This document shows positions 11,011 to 23,220 of a stretch of DNA of 64,000 nt, piece after piece; the first letter of the stretch is position 1; every line of letters starts with the position of its first letter. A program made the position numbers and the translations under genes. The notes under the pieces are model-generated. The model saw only the letters and a list, made by a program, of their open reading frames with translations. It was not told the origin of the DNA and ran no database searches. The stretch is taken from the NCBI GenBank assembly GCA_948099385.1, contig CANUEZ040000151.1, positions 5,092,001 to 5,156,000 of the forward strand. Reading direction: 5' to 3'. The stretch is from Fasciola hepatica. Lineage: Eukaryota; Platyhelminthes; Trematoda; Plagiorchiida; Fasciolidae.

Positions 11011-13490
11011 CTGCGCTACACCGCGTTGGATTGCGTGCTGTTATCGGTTGAGTTTCCACTAAGCTATCTAGGGTGACATTAGGAATAATAGCTCCTAGGA
11101 ATATCCTCACGACTCAAAATAATTCTGGTTTTTTTTCTGAACCATATACTCATGGGTGACCAGCTAATATACAAAACGTTGTTAGAATAGCTTCGCAACT
11201 GCCAGTGTAGGCTAGGTGAGTGTTTTCCTTTATCAACACGCCTATCTCCAATCCTATAAAAATGCTTTTCCAAATAATGCCTAAAGCGACTTCTGTCCGC
11301 CTCCACCACCAAGTGACAAGCAGTCTTCAGTGCGCGAACACTAAACGCCCCCGACTCCTCACAGCTTTGGTACCTTGCTCGGCACCACCGGTTGATATCC
11401 ACAGTGATGCTGGCAATAAATTTAGGGCACTAGAACGAAACCCAGAATCCTTGGAAGGACGGTTACGTATCTGACCGCGTTGTCACTGCTAGCGTGTATC
11501 GTGGGTCTATCAAAATACCCGAACACCGAAAGTTTACTAACGGCCGGTCGTTTTCTGGGCCCAATTGCTTCTGAAGTCCACCAAAGAATTAAAAGATCCA
11601 AGAATGCCGTGGTTCTTAATATTCCGGACCATCTTCCGCTTTCCTCGATTAAACAGTAGTTGCTTCTGGCCCGCGGTATGTCACACCACGAGTGCGGCTG
11701 AGTAAGACCAAGAAAAAAGTCACAGTGGTACGTGTCCACTTCTGTTTCAGTTCCGTGAGGAAAACATTGCCACGGAATTCATCAGAAAGAGAGAGGCCAT
11801 CGCCAAAGCCACCCCTTTTAAAGGCATAAAAATTGTTGCCGACAAGACTCCTGAAGTCGGTAATCTCCAATCCCTCCTCATCATAATCTCCCGATCCAGG
11901 GCCGCCCAACCCCCTCAACAACCCACCACGGTTGGCACATTCACTCACGCGCCATCGACCAATGCACCACCAGTGGATGTGGACCCCGACATATCCCTCT
12001 CGTCGTCAACTCCTCAGCGCCCATCCGAACGGCTCTACATTACAACCCAATCTCCACCACTACCTATAGGACTTACCGAAAGCCGGGCGATACAATCATC
12101 CCTCAAAGACAGCTATTGCTCAGTCCTTGGCTTATCCTCTAAGCGTGCCGAGAAGGTGAACGCTTTCAACTCCCCACCCCGTACCAATGAATCAGCAACA
12201 TCTTCCCCAATGAAATCGAGCACAGCCTCTTCCCCCGTCCCTGTTGCTTCCCGTGGCCTAGATCTTCTCAACCTCGGCATCACCACGACCCCAATTTGCC
12301 TCATAAACCAGCCTTGAGCCTCTCGTGTAAGCGCCGAACAAATTTTGACCCAACCATTTCCATCACCGGCACGCCCACCGAAACTCCTCGGTCCCTCCGT
12401 TAGTATTCCACCTGTGTACCTGAGTAAGCATCTAAAGACCCATGTAGCCAACCCCAAAGCGGTGCTACCAACTACTCGCATGTCACCCTCGTCCTGTCTA
12501 CCGATGCTCTACCATATTGAAAATTTGCCCCTGTTCATACCACCACCACCTTTGTCACCACCATTCGAACCCTCTCATTTTCCAGCACACCACGCACTGC
12601 GTTCTCTGTACTCGCTCAATGTTTCACCCGGTCGAATTCAGTTACCAGACCTTCCTTTAAGCCTCCCAACCCATCGCAGCACCTACCTCTACCCCAGCAG
12701 CTTATCTACCTCAGTCCAACCGCGGCAGTATACCATCAACCACCCGTTCGAATATGGCTCCCACTTTACCCAAAACACCGGTGGTACATCCCAAGGCTAC
12801 TCAGTACGGAAGCAAAATACCAATTTTTTTCATTATCTACCCTGGGCGAAACATGGCCCCACACCATAGCTCTATCCCAGAACATTCGTCCCCACCTGTT
12901 CCCCAATGGTGGTATAGCCGTCAGCCAACCAACTCGTATTTTATCCACAAACCTAGGCCCCGCTCTATAATTTCAGACGATACTTCTAACTTCCATCCAC
13001 TCCACACCGGTTCTTCGCTTCAGACTTCCCCACCCATCCTTAACGAAGAACCCCTTGCCTTCATGGTTGATCCTGCGGCGACTAGCCACTCCATGGGCTC
13101 CCAGTCGAACTCGGAAACCACCAAATTCGGTCGTACTACCTGTCCTACCAGCATTCCCCCAACCCTTACTGGTCATTTTGATACTGACCAAACGTCCCTC
13201 TATTGGTCCTCGACTCACCCGCCACCGCACCCAATGCTGCTCCCAATCAGTCTTCCAGAGTGCCTCACCCAACTTGCATCCTGCAGCAGTCATCCTCCTG
13301 ATGTCTCAATAGACTTGATACCCTTCAATCAGGCGTCCTATATGGGCGACGACGCCGTACCATACAAACCACTACCATGTAGCCCACCTGCTAATCCCCC
13401 AGTCCAGTTACTACTCCCCCTGAAGACAACCTCCTGGCTGACAACCCGGCTGCCGGAAGCTTACTCGGCCCCATTAATCTTCCGCTACCC
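11010..13490 (+). pseudogene. LINE B 5' UTR and ORF1 (nucleic-acid-binding-type protein with proline-rich tail), copy 1
   Basis: The start CTACACCGCG, then GCTGTTATCGGT and AAGCTATCTAGG (11,017-11,070), match the start of LINE D at 54,268-54,320, so this is the element 5' end. ORF1 is broken by several stops and frameshifts. A segment near 11,565-11,650 reads RIKRSKNAVVLNIPDHLPLS, equivalent to the conserved ORF1 block of C (about 19,120-19,185) and D (about 55,110-55,170), followed by a decayed IAKATPFKGIKIVADKTPE (11,800-11,860). After that comes about 1.6 kb of proline/serine/threonine-rich coding potential (frames 11,973-12,317, 12,345-12,869 and 12,754-13,494). Role by analogy: RNA binding during retrotransposition. 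Confidence 0.7.
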
Positions 13491-16361
13491 TTGAGTGGAG
13501 CTCTAGCGCCTTGTAATCTCAAAGATACAGGCAGAGTTCCCCTCCTACTGTTGAATTTTCGTTCGTTGTTGAACAAAATTAACAACTTGAGGAAACATGT
13601 ACTTGCTTCTAGCTTCGACATTGTTCTGGTTACAGAAATATGGTTAGCCGATCACATCCCAACTGACGTTGCCTCGTTGGTAGGCTATAACTCCTTTCGA
13701 GTAAGCAGAGTGAACCGCCAAGGCGGTGGTTGTTTTGCATACAATAAACGTAAATTTACTACCACCATTCTCCACCACCCAGTGCTTGATTGTATTCCCG
13801 ACTCTCTTTGGCTCTACGTCCTTATTCCTGGAAAAGTGTTGCGTATTGGGTGCGTCTACCTAGCACCTACCTCTAACTACTCTGATTTCCAGCATATCAT
13901 TGGGGCTTTTGAGTACATTTCTACTCCATCCTTAGGTCCGAAGATCATAGCAGGAGACTTCAATACTCCGGGTATTAGATGGAATACAATGACTGCCTCC
14001 TCCCATTTATCCCATTTCCTTCTGGACACCTCAGCTGCAGGAAGGACGCAGCTCTTCTCTACTCCAACAAGGCATAACCGTACCCTCGATTTGGTGGTAA
14101 ACCATGGCCTCCGTGAAGTGATCGTCTCCCTCACACAAAACCTTCCCGGTAGTGACCACAAAATGGTCATATGTCACTTCACTGTTACACAAGAATCATG
14201 CCTACTTGAAGTTTTCGAAATCAAAAACCAAAACACCTACAGACTGACTAGCTGGGCCCAGTTGGCTACCTCCCTCCGGGGCATTGACTGGTCTGACTTC
14301 TTCCTCACATCTGATCCGCAAAAAGCAGCCGATGTGCTCTATTTCAAGTCGCTTTCATCCATAAATTGCCTCACCTCAGCCGTGAGACATGTTAGAGCCA
14401 AGACCACCAAAATTGACAGACTTCGACAAAAGATTTGTAAGCTCCAGAACTCATTCCTCAGGAATCGAGACTTCTCTTCGACAGTCAGAATATGCCGACC
14501 CTACCGTGATTTCTATGCAGCAACCGAGAATAAACTTAAAAAGCGAGAATGGGCTGCCCTACAACAGCCTCACAGTGTGAAGCTTCTCTCAACACCGCTA
14601 AAATGTCGCAACTCGCGCAAAAATGAAAACAAAACCCAATTCCTTACCCAAAATGGCACCACCTTGTCTCACCGGAAGATATGGCTGAGGCTTTTAATTG
14701 CTATTTCGCCTCAGCTCTTATTACGGACACTAACCCTTCACCATTCTGCTATCCGATGCTCACACAGGACGAGATATCAACCATAACATTTACCACGGCC
14801 AACATCAGGAAATTCCTGGCCAACACGGAACCCTCCTATCACCCAGGGCCTGATGACCTTCCGCCTCTCCTACTTCGATTCGAAAGACCTGACCTAGTGC
14901 TCCTATTGCTGAACCCCTTTACATTGTCTATGTCGTCTGGAATCTACCCAGCTCAATGGAGAGCATCCTGTTTAATTCCAAAACACAAAAATGGGCCTTG
15001 CATGATTCGGGGAACTATCGCCCCATAAACCACACTTTGATTGTTTCCAGGCTCATGGAGAGGACAGTGAGGGACCAGCTTGGAAATTTCCTGACTTCTC
15101 GAAATCCTATCAACCCAGCTCAGCATGGTTTCCTAAAGTCCTGCTCGTGCCTCACGTGTCAGATGGACTTCCTCAGTTTAATCATTTCTAAAGCAGACAG
15201 AAGCAAGCCGATCACCGTCATCTTTCTCGACTTGACCAGAGCATTCGACAGTGTATCTCACACTCGCTTACTGCCAAAAACTAGATCCTGCTTAGTCGCT
15301 GACCCCCTTCTGTCTTGGCTATCATCTTACCTCCCTGAATGTTCTCAAACCGTCATCGTCAATGAAACATCCTCCAGGCCTAAAAGAATTACTAGCGGGA
15401 TCGTACAGGGTAGCGTTCTAGGTCCTCTCTTATTTCTTATGTACATAAATGACGTTCTCCGAGTAGTGCTTCATGGCACGACATTTCTCTTTGCTGACGA
15501 CATAAAACCAGTCTATACTTTTGAGGCTGACGCCATGCACTCAGTTGTCAGTGATATTCTGTCAGACTTGAAGTCCCTTGACGAATGGTGTACTCAATGT
15601 CTGATGAAGTTTTCGGCAGCTGAGCTCCCTTCTGTCTTAGAAATGCCAAGCTGCACCTGGCTGTTTCAGAATAAATGGTCTGCCGATACCCAATACTCAT
15701 GTGTTAAGATATCTGGGCCTGCATTATTCATGTTCCTTCAACTTTCATGAACAACCATTGGCCCAAATTGGCAAGGCAAGAAGGATGACTGCACTTATCC
15801 TCAGGACATACCGTACTCAGGAGAGTAAGCTCCTGATATTCAAGACACACGCCAGGTTGCTGTTGAAATACTGCCCCCTGGTCTTTACTTTGATGTGAAA
15901 GGCCGACCGGGTCAGTAAAGGGAAAGTGCAACGCTCCTTTACCAAAACATTATTTGCCACCTCTCTCAACCTTAACTACAGATCCAGGTGCGAACTGCTC
16001 CGGCTTGAGCCACTATGGTTACGTCGTATCAGGCTCAATCTCTCATTTTTCTTCCATTTCCTGCATTCAAAATCCACTCATCTGATAACCCACTCGGTTT
16101 CTCTAGTGAGACTCCCTACTCCCTCCGTCGTAGGCAATTCACCATCACAACCCCCAATCTGGACTCCCAATCGGATCCAGATATTTCTCGGTTATCTACT
16201 CCAGCCTCTGGAATAAGCTTCCTGACTCACTGCAATCGTGTCGCACGCTAATACAATTCAAAGGGGCACTATGCAAAATCCTAGATGCATCTTCTGTAAT
16301 AAGCATGACCCATGATAACATCATCATAGACCAAGCATATGAAGATTGCCTCGGATATTAG
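13491..16361 (+). pseudogene. LINE B ORF2 (AP endonuclease and reverse transcriptase), copy 1
   Basis: The endonuclease frame 13,491-14,786 shows LLLNFRSLLNKINNL, VTEIWLADHIP, QGGGCFAYNK, DSLWLYV, IAGDFNTPGIRW, TLDLVVNHGL and GSDHKMV, so the usual N, E, D-N and SDH positions are kept. RT follows after frameshifts near 14,690 and 14,970: PGPDDLPPLLLRF, NYRPINHT, QHGFLKSCSCLTC, FLDLTRAFDSVSH (motif A intact), GIVQGSVLGPLLFLMYIND and FLFADDIKPVY (ADD intact). Another shift near 15,640 leads to DLGLHYSC-type sequence, QRSFTKTLF, LEPLWLRRIRLNLS and a final AYEDCLGY before the stop at 16,359-16,361. The motifs are intact but four or so frameshifts make it dead. Spacing to ORF1 is nil. Confidence 0.85.
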
Positions 16362-16434
16362 ACCACAATGTGCCACAGTCTTTTGCGTTCGACCGCTTTC
16401 TCATGACCCGTCTGGTGATCGCACCCGCGTATAC

Positions 16435-16468
<34 letters not shown>

Positions 16469-17628
16469 GTACCTTGGGTATGCTCCACTCACTTTTCTCC
16501 TCCCTCCCCAGTAGATCGTGCCATTTTACAACATAGTTTGCATATATATACTTAAAAAAACCGTTTTTTCCTTTAGTGATAGATGTTCGCCTTCACTTTA
16601 TTAGTATAGCTTTTGCATCCGACCGCTCTCCTATGACCCTTCTGATGATCGCACCCGGGTATACACCCATATATATATATATACCCTGGGTACGTTCCAC
16701 TCACTCTTCTCTTCCCTCCCATTTTACAACATAATTTGCATACATATTTAAAAAAACCGTTCCGTCCTCTAGGGATAGGTGCTCCCCTTCACTTAATTCC
16801 TCTGTCTCAGGCTAAAACACAACCGCCCCATCCCGCTTTTTTTGGGCCTTCCTCGTGTTCAGAAAAAATGTTCATTTTCTGGTTTTCATTAAGACCATGA
16901 TCATAACCCACAGCTGGAACACTCTCCAGTCTGCCGCACTCCTGATCTCTCTCAGATCGCATTGGCTACTTGGGTAGCCATCGGCCAACTCGACTTTTAT
17001 CCCGGATTAACGTAAAGACTAGACTATTTGATCAATGGTTTAAACCTAAACTCTCGCCTGCTGACGTTATACGGAGCACCGTACACGGAGTAACAAACCC
17101 TCATGAAAGTCTCACCGGATGACAGAGGTGATTCCTGACACCAACCATCAACCCACATCCACTCAACATCTATTCCCAATAATCCATTCCAACAGTTCAA
17201 TTCTTTCCGAGTTGCAGTACGAAACCCAGCCCTTGCCGCTGTCCACTTCATCAAATCATCCCCTTCTTACCTGCTACCCTCAACAGTCTACCTGACATCA
17301 CCTGTAACCAAGGTCTTTATGAAACAGAATGCCCACCATCTGCAGCCGACCGGAATTTGGCCAATAATTTTTTATCACATACGATTTTTTTTCTTTTTTC
17401 TTTACACTCTTCCAACTTCTGCCTAGCCGCACCAGTAGCGTTTGTCTTCACTAATCCGTCTCTTTAACGGCTCTTCTTTGAAAGTCCGTTACGCCTCCAT
17501 ACACCATTCATGCTCTTCAAAAGTTTACTGAAATCCTAGTGAAGCTTTTGGCCTTCATGTGAATTTTCATATGACATTGTAGTCACCTGCACAAAAGGTC
17601 CGTTTCATTAATACCTTTGACTCACTTG
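16362..17628 (+). other. LINE B 3' UTR, truncated by the duplication breakpoint (copy 1)
   Basis: Non-coding sequence after the B stop. It contains a degenerate ~220 bp tandem repeat (16,380-16,800), and at 16,909-16,935 a CACAGCTGGAAC...CCAGTCTGC block also found after the stops of C (23,645), D (58,751) and E (63,949). In copy 1 the sequence diverges from copy 2 at 17,628; in copy 2 it continues to the R2 terminus at 45,018. No gene seen. Confidence 0.6.
16380..16800 (+). repeat. Two ~220 bp tandem units with (AT)n tracts in LINE B 3' UTR, copy 1
   Basis: TTTTGCGTTCGACCGC at about 16,380 and TTTTGCATCCGACCGC at about 16,610 start two parallel units sharing GATCGCACCCG-GTATAC, an (AT)n tract (16,437-16,468 and 16,669-16,682), CTTGGGTA/CCTGGGTA, CCATTTTACAACATA and AAAAAAACCGTT in the same order. 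The second (AT)n is shorter. Likely an old tandem duplication within the UTR. Confidence 0.8.
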
Positions 17629-18829
17629 ACCCAACCCTGCCTGCCTCGTCCAACCACTGCTACCTCCGTGTCCCGTCTCTCCACTGCTATTTGCTCCTGC
17701 CCTGATATTTATATATATACCTATATATATTTTTGCATCCACATATTTTCTCCACCTCCTTCAGTTCTTGGCCGGCCAGTTCTTTTGCCACCATGCCAAA
17801 GCCCCTCAAGATATGTGTCCATTTTGTCCATAACTGAGCCCTACATTTACCATATCTCGATCCTTCAGTGGCATTAATGCCATCTGACTCACTCTGTAGG
17901 TCTTCTGCTGCCAGCTCCCTGTTTTCAAATTGACACCATCCGTTTATTGCAATAACTCATATTTCCTAGCTACCTAGGCCCCAGCCAAACAACTCAATTT
18001 TTCGTTCCCTTTTTCTTCTCTTCTTTCTTCCTTTTCTTCTTCATCGTTTCTCGTAACGATGGTTTCCCATGCCGATTTTCAATCCTCCTCATGTTAAACT
18101 CCCAGCTCTCCCCCTTACTTAACTCAGTCAGCTGCTCCATCTGACCTTGACCCGCAAATTCACGGGGCCCAAATTTGAAACTATCTCAGGGTTCACCTAA
18201 AACTCCTCCATTGCTCCTTGGTGTGCATACTTTTATCTCCCTCTCACTTCCCTTCTACTTTTTCCCACTCCCCTTTGTGCTACGCACTTCCAAATTTTCA
18301 TGAATTTTGTCCGTCAGTTTTGTCGCTTGTAAACTTTGATCAAGCATAGGGCATGTTCCGGGCGTCCACAAAATGAACTATAATTAACATTCGAGGTCAA
18401 GGTCATCGTGACGCAAAATCAGGTTGTCTCAGGTTTTTTTTGCTTTTTAACTTTAAGATCAATGATTTGTCTGTTACCACTACTTGCTGCTATTCAAACT
18501 GATCTACTTATCCGATAGTAGCAACAACTTCGGCACACCAACCTGTTGGCGTCAGTTATTATCGCGAATCAGTACAACAGAACTTTTTAGAGATTTGTGG
18601 TTTTCAAGTAGCTTAATCAGTTGTTCAAAACTCTCCCTAAGTATCCTCTTTTTATCCGGCCTCTCAAAGGTGATCTGTCACTTTTTTCACCTTTTCGATG
18701 CATCGCAATTTACCATAGTCCGATAACTCGCCCATTGTGTTAGCTGTCAATACTTTTCTCCCCGCGATATTGCGTCGAATTAACTACCAATCACTCCAAC
18801 AGCTTATTTACGCGTTCCACTGCTGCCCA
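17629..18829. other. No recognisable gene; predicted left edge of the duplicated unit
   Basis: About 1.2 kb between the end of copy 1 identity and LINE C ORF1. It holds a short (AT)n region (17,706-17,730), pyrimidine-rich stretches near 18,000-18,060, and CTGACCTTGACCCGCAAATT (18,140) resembling a landmark of R1 (2,457). Part may be the 5' UTR of C, but the 5' signature shared by B and D (ACACCGCGT, GCTGTTATCGGT) is not found here. Confidence 0.45.
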
Positions 18830-20272
18830 CCCGCCCAAAATCACAGCTAGCACTCGCCGCTGTAAGACCCCTCAACTCCAAAGCAAGCTCAAAGGTTTTC
18901 CAGTATCCCTTCTTGATATACTTGGAGATGCTACCAAAGCAACTGCCGAAATAAGCAAAACCATGAATAGTTTTTCCTCTCGGCTCGACGCTTTTGACCA
19001 AACCATCGGTCAATTAGGTCCATTAGCGTTCCTGCTTGACCCATCTCTACACCACATTCAGGCAAACCTAGTCTCAGCCACGAAGTTCATTGATACCGGT
19101 GCCTCTGAAATATTCGGACGCATCAAGAAGGCCAACAATGCAGTAGTATTCAACATTCCGGATAAGTTACCTCTCTCACTGCCAATAACTTAATCTTAAA
19201 GGCTTGCAACCTAGATTCGCAACCTTGCTACTGTGTCAGACTCCGCAAAACTTCACAGCAAAATACATGCCCACTCCTGTTTCAGCTTAATACTGAAGTC
19301 GCTGCCAAGGAATCTATCAGCCGACGGTCTTTTGTCGTCACCAATACAGGTTTCAAGCGGGCAAAAATACTTCCCGATAAAACCCCTCTACAAATGGAGG
19401 TTCACAAAAGCCATGAGAAGAACCATAACCCTGGTAAACATTTAGCCAGTAGTCCCTCTCAGGTGGTCGATTTACCAAGCGCCGGCCATCATGCAAAGAC
19501 CTCCTCTGTAGTTAGTCGCAAAATAGTTGTCGACTTAGATAGTTCATCAGCCTCCACTCCATCGGAGCCGCGTCGCAAACGTCAAAACTTGCAGAACAGT
19601 CTCAATGAAATGGTCCAAAGTAATATGCTTCCTGACGTCCGCAAAACTGACAAAAGTCCCCCTGACTCCAAGACTAGTAACCAATTATCATACAGAACCC
19701 CGATTGATGTGATTCCTTTGACTAGCTCAAGAAGTGTCTGGTCGAACCTACAAACTACTTCCAGAGAATATAGTTCAAAGAAACTAACGCCGACCCCTGC
19801 ACGAGTCCGAAATCCAAGACCGGATCGGGAAAACAGCCCAACACCTGAAGTAAAATCAGTAATCTCTCAACTGTTGACGTCAGAACTAGCCAGTCCTTGC
19901 ATACCTAAGAAAGATGCGAGACTAGATGTATTTGCACAGGTACCCGTAACGAATTCGAAAATAAATAGAGTAGCCTCATCGGCAAAATCAGTCATCTCAA
20001 CTCGGGGACCCGGATCTCTCTCTCCAAACCCAATCAGTCTTTTGCCTCCAGGTACAGTGAACCATAAAAACACTTCTTCCAACGTCGGAAAAGGAAGTCT
20101 CGGCAAGGCTGTTCAGACCGTCATGCCAGTACCTTATCCAAATGCGGTTCCGGTCGACTACTTACGGGCTACCCAACCACATGCATCCTGCTCTTCAATT
20201 CCAGATAATCGCGAGCTTTCGGACCTAATGCCACCCCATCTAAATTTGCCGGTTTTTTTCCGTTTCCTCTAA
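18830..20272 (+). pseudogene. LINE C ORF1 (conserved block plus long serine/proline-rich tail)
   Basis: Frames 18,963-19,193 and 19,394-20,272 together form an ORF1. The N-terminal part near 18,850 is basic in broken frames, as in D. The block DQTIGQLGPLAFLLDPSLHH, SEIFGRIKKANNAVVFNIPD and KLPLS matches D (LIIGQLMPKAFLLDP, SEIFRQIKKANSAIMFNISD) and worn B. A frameshift at about 19,190 separates it from MEVHKSHEKNHNPGKHL and 270 residues rich in Ser, Pro, Thr and basic residues with little order expected. I cannot assign a named domain; RNA-binding ORF1 is an inference from position. The frame ends 55 bases before ORF2. Confidence 0.75.
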
Positions 20273-20327
20273 ACTTCCCGCCTCCTCCCATACCATATCT
20301 CTCCCCACACCATCCCACAGTCCACCA

Positions 20328-23220
20328 GTGGCTACAATTTCTCCAAACCAGGCAGCCACCTTAAAGGGTCATACATTCCATGTACGTCATGGCCACGATA
20401 ATGATAGCTCCACAATTGCACTTTTCAATGCTCGCTCCTTTGTAAGTAAATCTACATCCGTCCGCTCCTTTGCACTGCAATCTCACCCGGATGTAATCCT
20501 CGTAAGTGAAACCTGGCTTACTGATAAAACTCCCCTCCGACACATTTCCATGCCCGGTTATAATATATTTGCTACGAACAGATCTGAGAGACGTGGTGGT
20601 GGATGCCTTGCTTATAATAAGAGCAGTCTTGGAACACACTTACTCCAACTTCCTGTCCTTGATAAGGTCCAAGACTCTGTTTGGATCTCTATACCCCCGC
20701 TTCAGGGGCAGCTCGTCATTGGTTGTGTTTACTGTCCGCCGGGCTACAACATGGGCAACGTAAATGCAATCACCGATGCTTTCTGTCACGTAGCTGAAAT
20801 CCCGCACGCTTCTAAAATCATAGCGGGGGACTTCAACCTCCCTGGCATTTGTTGGGCAACCCTGAATTCCTCTCCGAAGTTATGCAATGTATCCGTGCTG
20901 GCGGATGGACACAACACGTAGATTCACCAACCAGAGTGAACAATATGCTTGACCTTATCTTTACTTTAGGCCTCCGAAATATAAAAACAAATGTCCTTAG
21001 CCACCTTCCTGGTTGTGATCATAGGGTCATAACGTTTGAATTCTCCGTTCAGCCGCATCACTAGGAAAATCCTCAAAATCGAAAATCTTTCCGAAATTCA
21101 AATTGGGATAATTTCTCACCATCCTGCGTAATCAGACCTGGGATGAATTCTTTCTAACACCTGATCCCCAGCTGGCGTCGGACGTGATGTACTCTAACTT
21201 ATTCTGTTCTCTTAACATCATATCTCCCGAGATAACCGAATTAAGTGGGAGAAAGGCCTATCGACAACAACAGTTGCAACGTAAGTTCAAGAAGTTGCAG
21301 CTTGCCTACGAAAGGACAAACGACCTTTCTATCTTCCTCTGCCCCAGCCACCTCTCACGCCAGCCACTAAGCGAAAATGAGAACAAGCTGGAGAAGCAAG
21401 AACTGTACGCTCTCAACCAGCCGGATAAAATAGCCCACCATTCTGGCCTTAATAAAACTCGAAACCCCCGCTGTACAACCAAAATACCATATTTGCTCCC
21501 ATCAGAGAAAACTTATATTAGCTCTCCTCAGTTAATCGCTGAGGCATTCAATAATTTCTTCGCTTCAACCTTCATAACAGACCACAATAATCCAACCCAG
21601 GATCTCACCTCCTTGACTGCCGACACCTTGTCAACCGTAGTATTCTCAACCAACGAAGTCAGAAAGCTGGTAAATACCACCGGGCCTCTGGCTCGCCCTG
21701 GACCCGATGGTATCCCACCAGCTCTGTTTCGTCTTGGCGGCCCAGACATTGTGACGCTTTTGATGAACTTATTTAATCTCTCCATGTCACAAAGCATTTT
21801 CCCATCCCAGTGGAAAACTTCCGATTTCATCCCCCCCCCCATAATAAGGGTGCTTTACATGACCCTGCCAATTACCGCCCCATAAACCACACTCCCATTA
21901 TATCTAGGATAATGAAGCGAGTAGTTAAAGATGAGATTGCCGATTTTATTCTCACCCGTGGGTCAATAAATGAAAACCAACACGGCTTCTTAAAGTCTAG
22001 GTCATGTATGACCTGCCAACTTGATTTCATTAATCTAATCACAACGTCAGCTGGCCCTGGAATGGCACTTATCGTTATCTTCCTTCATATGACGAAAGCA
22101 TTTGACCACGTGCCTCAAGCCCAGCTGCTGGCCAAGGTTAAATCTTACGGCATAACAGGCCTGCTCCTTTCTTGGTTGTCACCCTATCTTAGCATGCCAT
22201 CGCAAGCAGTAAACATTGAGGGTTACTTTTCATCACCCCAGCCAGACACAAGTGGTGTTATACAGGGCAGTGTGTTGGGCCCACTTTTATTTCTTCTCTA
22301 CATAAACGACGTATTCAAAGTAAAAAGCCATGGCACCGCGTTTCTATTCGCAGATGATATCAAGATTGTATATTCATTGAACCCCATACCTTGACCTATA
22401 CCCTCACCAAACTAGCTGACGACCTGAACTCTCTTGATATGTAGTTCAACACTTGGAAAATGAGTTTCTCTGCTGCTGAGAGTGCCATTCTCACATATAA
22501 AAGTCATATTCCTCCCGAGTCCCTCGTCTTAAACTGCTCTTTTATTCCTATTACTCCGCTAGTACGAGATCTCGGTCTACAATATTCTTGCACGTTCACC
22601 TTTCAAGAACAAGCCACCTGCCAGGTGGCTAAGACTAAGAGAACAATAGCCCCAATCTGCAGAACTTTTAGAATGCGCAACAGCCAGCTTCTGATCTTTA
22701 AATCCCACGCCGGACCGCAGCTCGAATACTGCCTTCTGGTATACACTCACTTGCGCAAATCTGACAGACTTGCGATCGAAAGAGTTCAGCGATCCTTCGC
22801 CAAGCACTTACTCGGCTCATCATCCCCTTGAATTATAAAGATAGTTGTGAGCTACTAAGGCTTGAACCCCTATGGCTACGACGAATGCAACTCAATCTTT
22901 ATCTTCAATTCAACCTCCTACATTCTAGAGCGCATACTTCTATCACTGATTTACGTTTCGCTCAAGACGCACCCTACCCTCTTCGTAACCAAAATCATAC
23001 TACTAAAGTCCCACACTCCAGGACAAAACTAAGAGAAAGGTTCTTCATCACCGTCTATTGCCGCGTTTGGAACAGACTGCCTGAAGACATTCGGGCCTGC
23101 CAGACATTAGACCGTTTCAAAATTGTCCTCACAAAATATTTAGGTGTCGCCAAAGTACTACAATTAACCCATAAATGCACCACTTTGGAAAAAGCTCATG
23201 AGGGTAAACTAGATTTTTGA
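20328..23220 (+). pseudogene. LINE C ORF2 (AP endonuclease and reverse transcriptase)
   Basis: Endonuclease (20,328-21,060): LFNARSFVSKSTSV, VSETWLTDKTP, RGGGCLAYNK, DSVWISI, IAGDFNLPGICW, MLDLIFTLGL and GCDHRV, where SDH has become CDH. RT (21,184-22,394): LIAEAFNNFFAST, ARPGPDGIPPALFRLGG, then a frameshift in a C run at 21,831-21,840, NYRPINHTP, QHGFLKSRSCMTC, motif A as FLHMTKAFDHV (catalytic Asp replaced by His), GVIQGSVLGPLLFLLYIND and FLFADDIKIVY. The C-terminal part (22,460-23,220) has DLGLQYSCTF, ERVQRSFAKHLLG, LEPLWLRRMQLNL and ends AHEGKLDF. Frameshifts, stops and the altered motif A make it inactive. It shares gene order and motifs with B and E. Confidence 0.85.

Larger units (their letters stand above)
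1..17628. repeat. Copy 1 of a ~27 kb near-identical direct repeat (left end outside window)
   Basis: This segment recurs base for base at 26,961-44,585 apart from about 35 substitutions, mostly transitions, and three one-base deletions in copy 2 (near 9,112, in a C run near 9,380, and in a T run near 16,835). Identity stops abruptly after the shared CTCACTTG ending at 17,628. The offset is 26,960 at the left and 26,957 at the right, as expected for a tandem unit of that length. Seen directly; whether it is a real duplication or an assembly haplotype cannot be told from the sequence. Confidence 0.95.
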
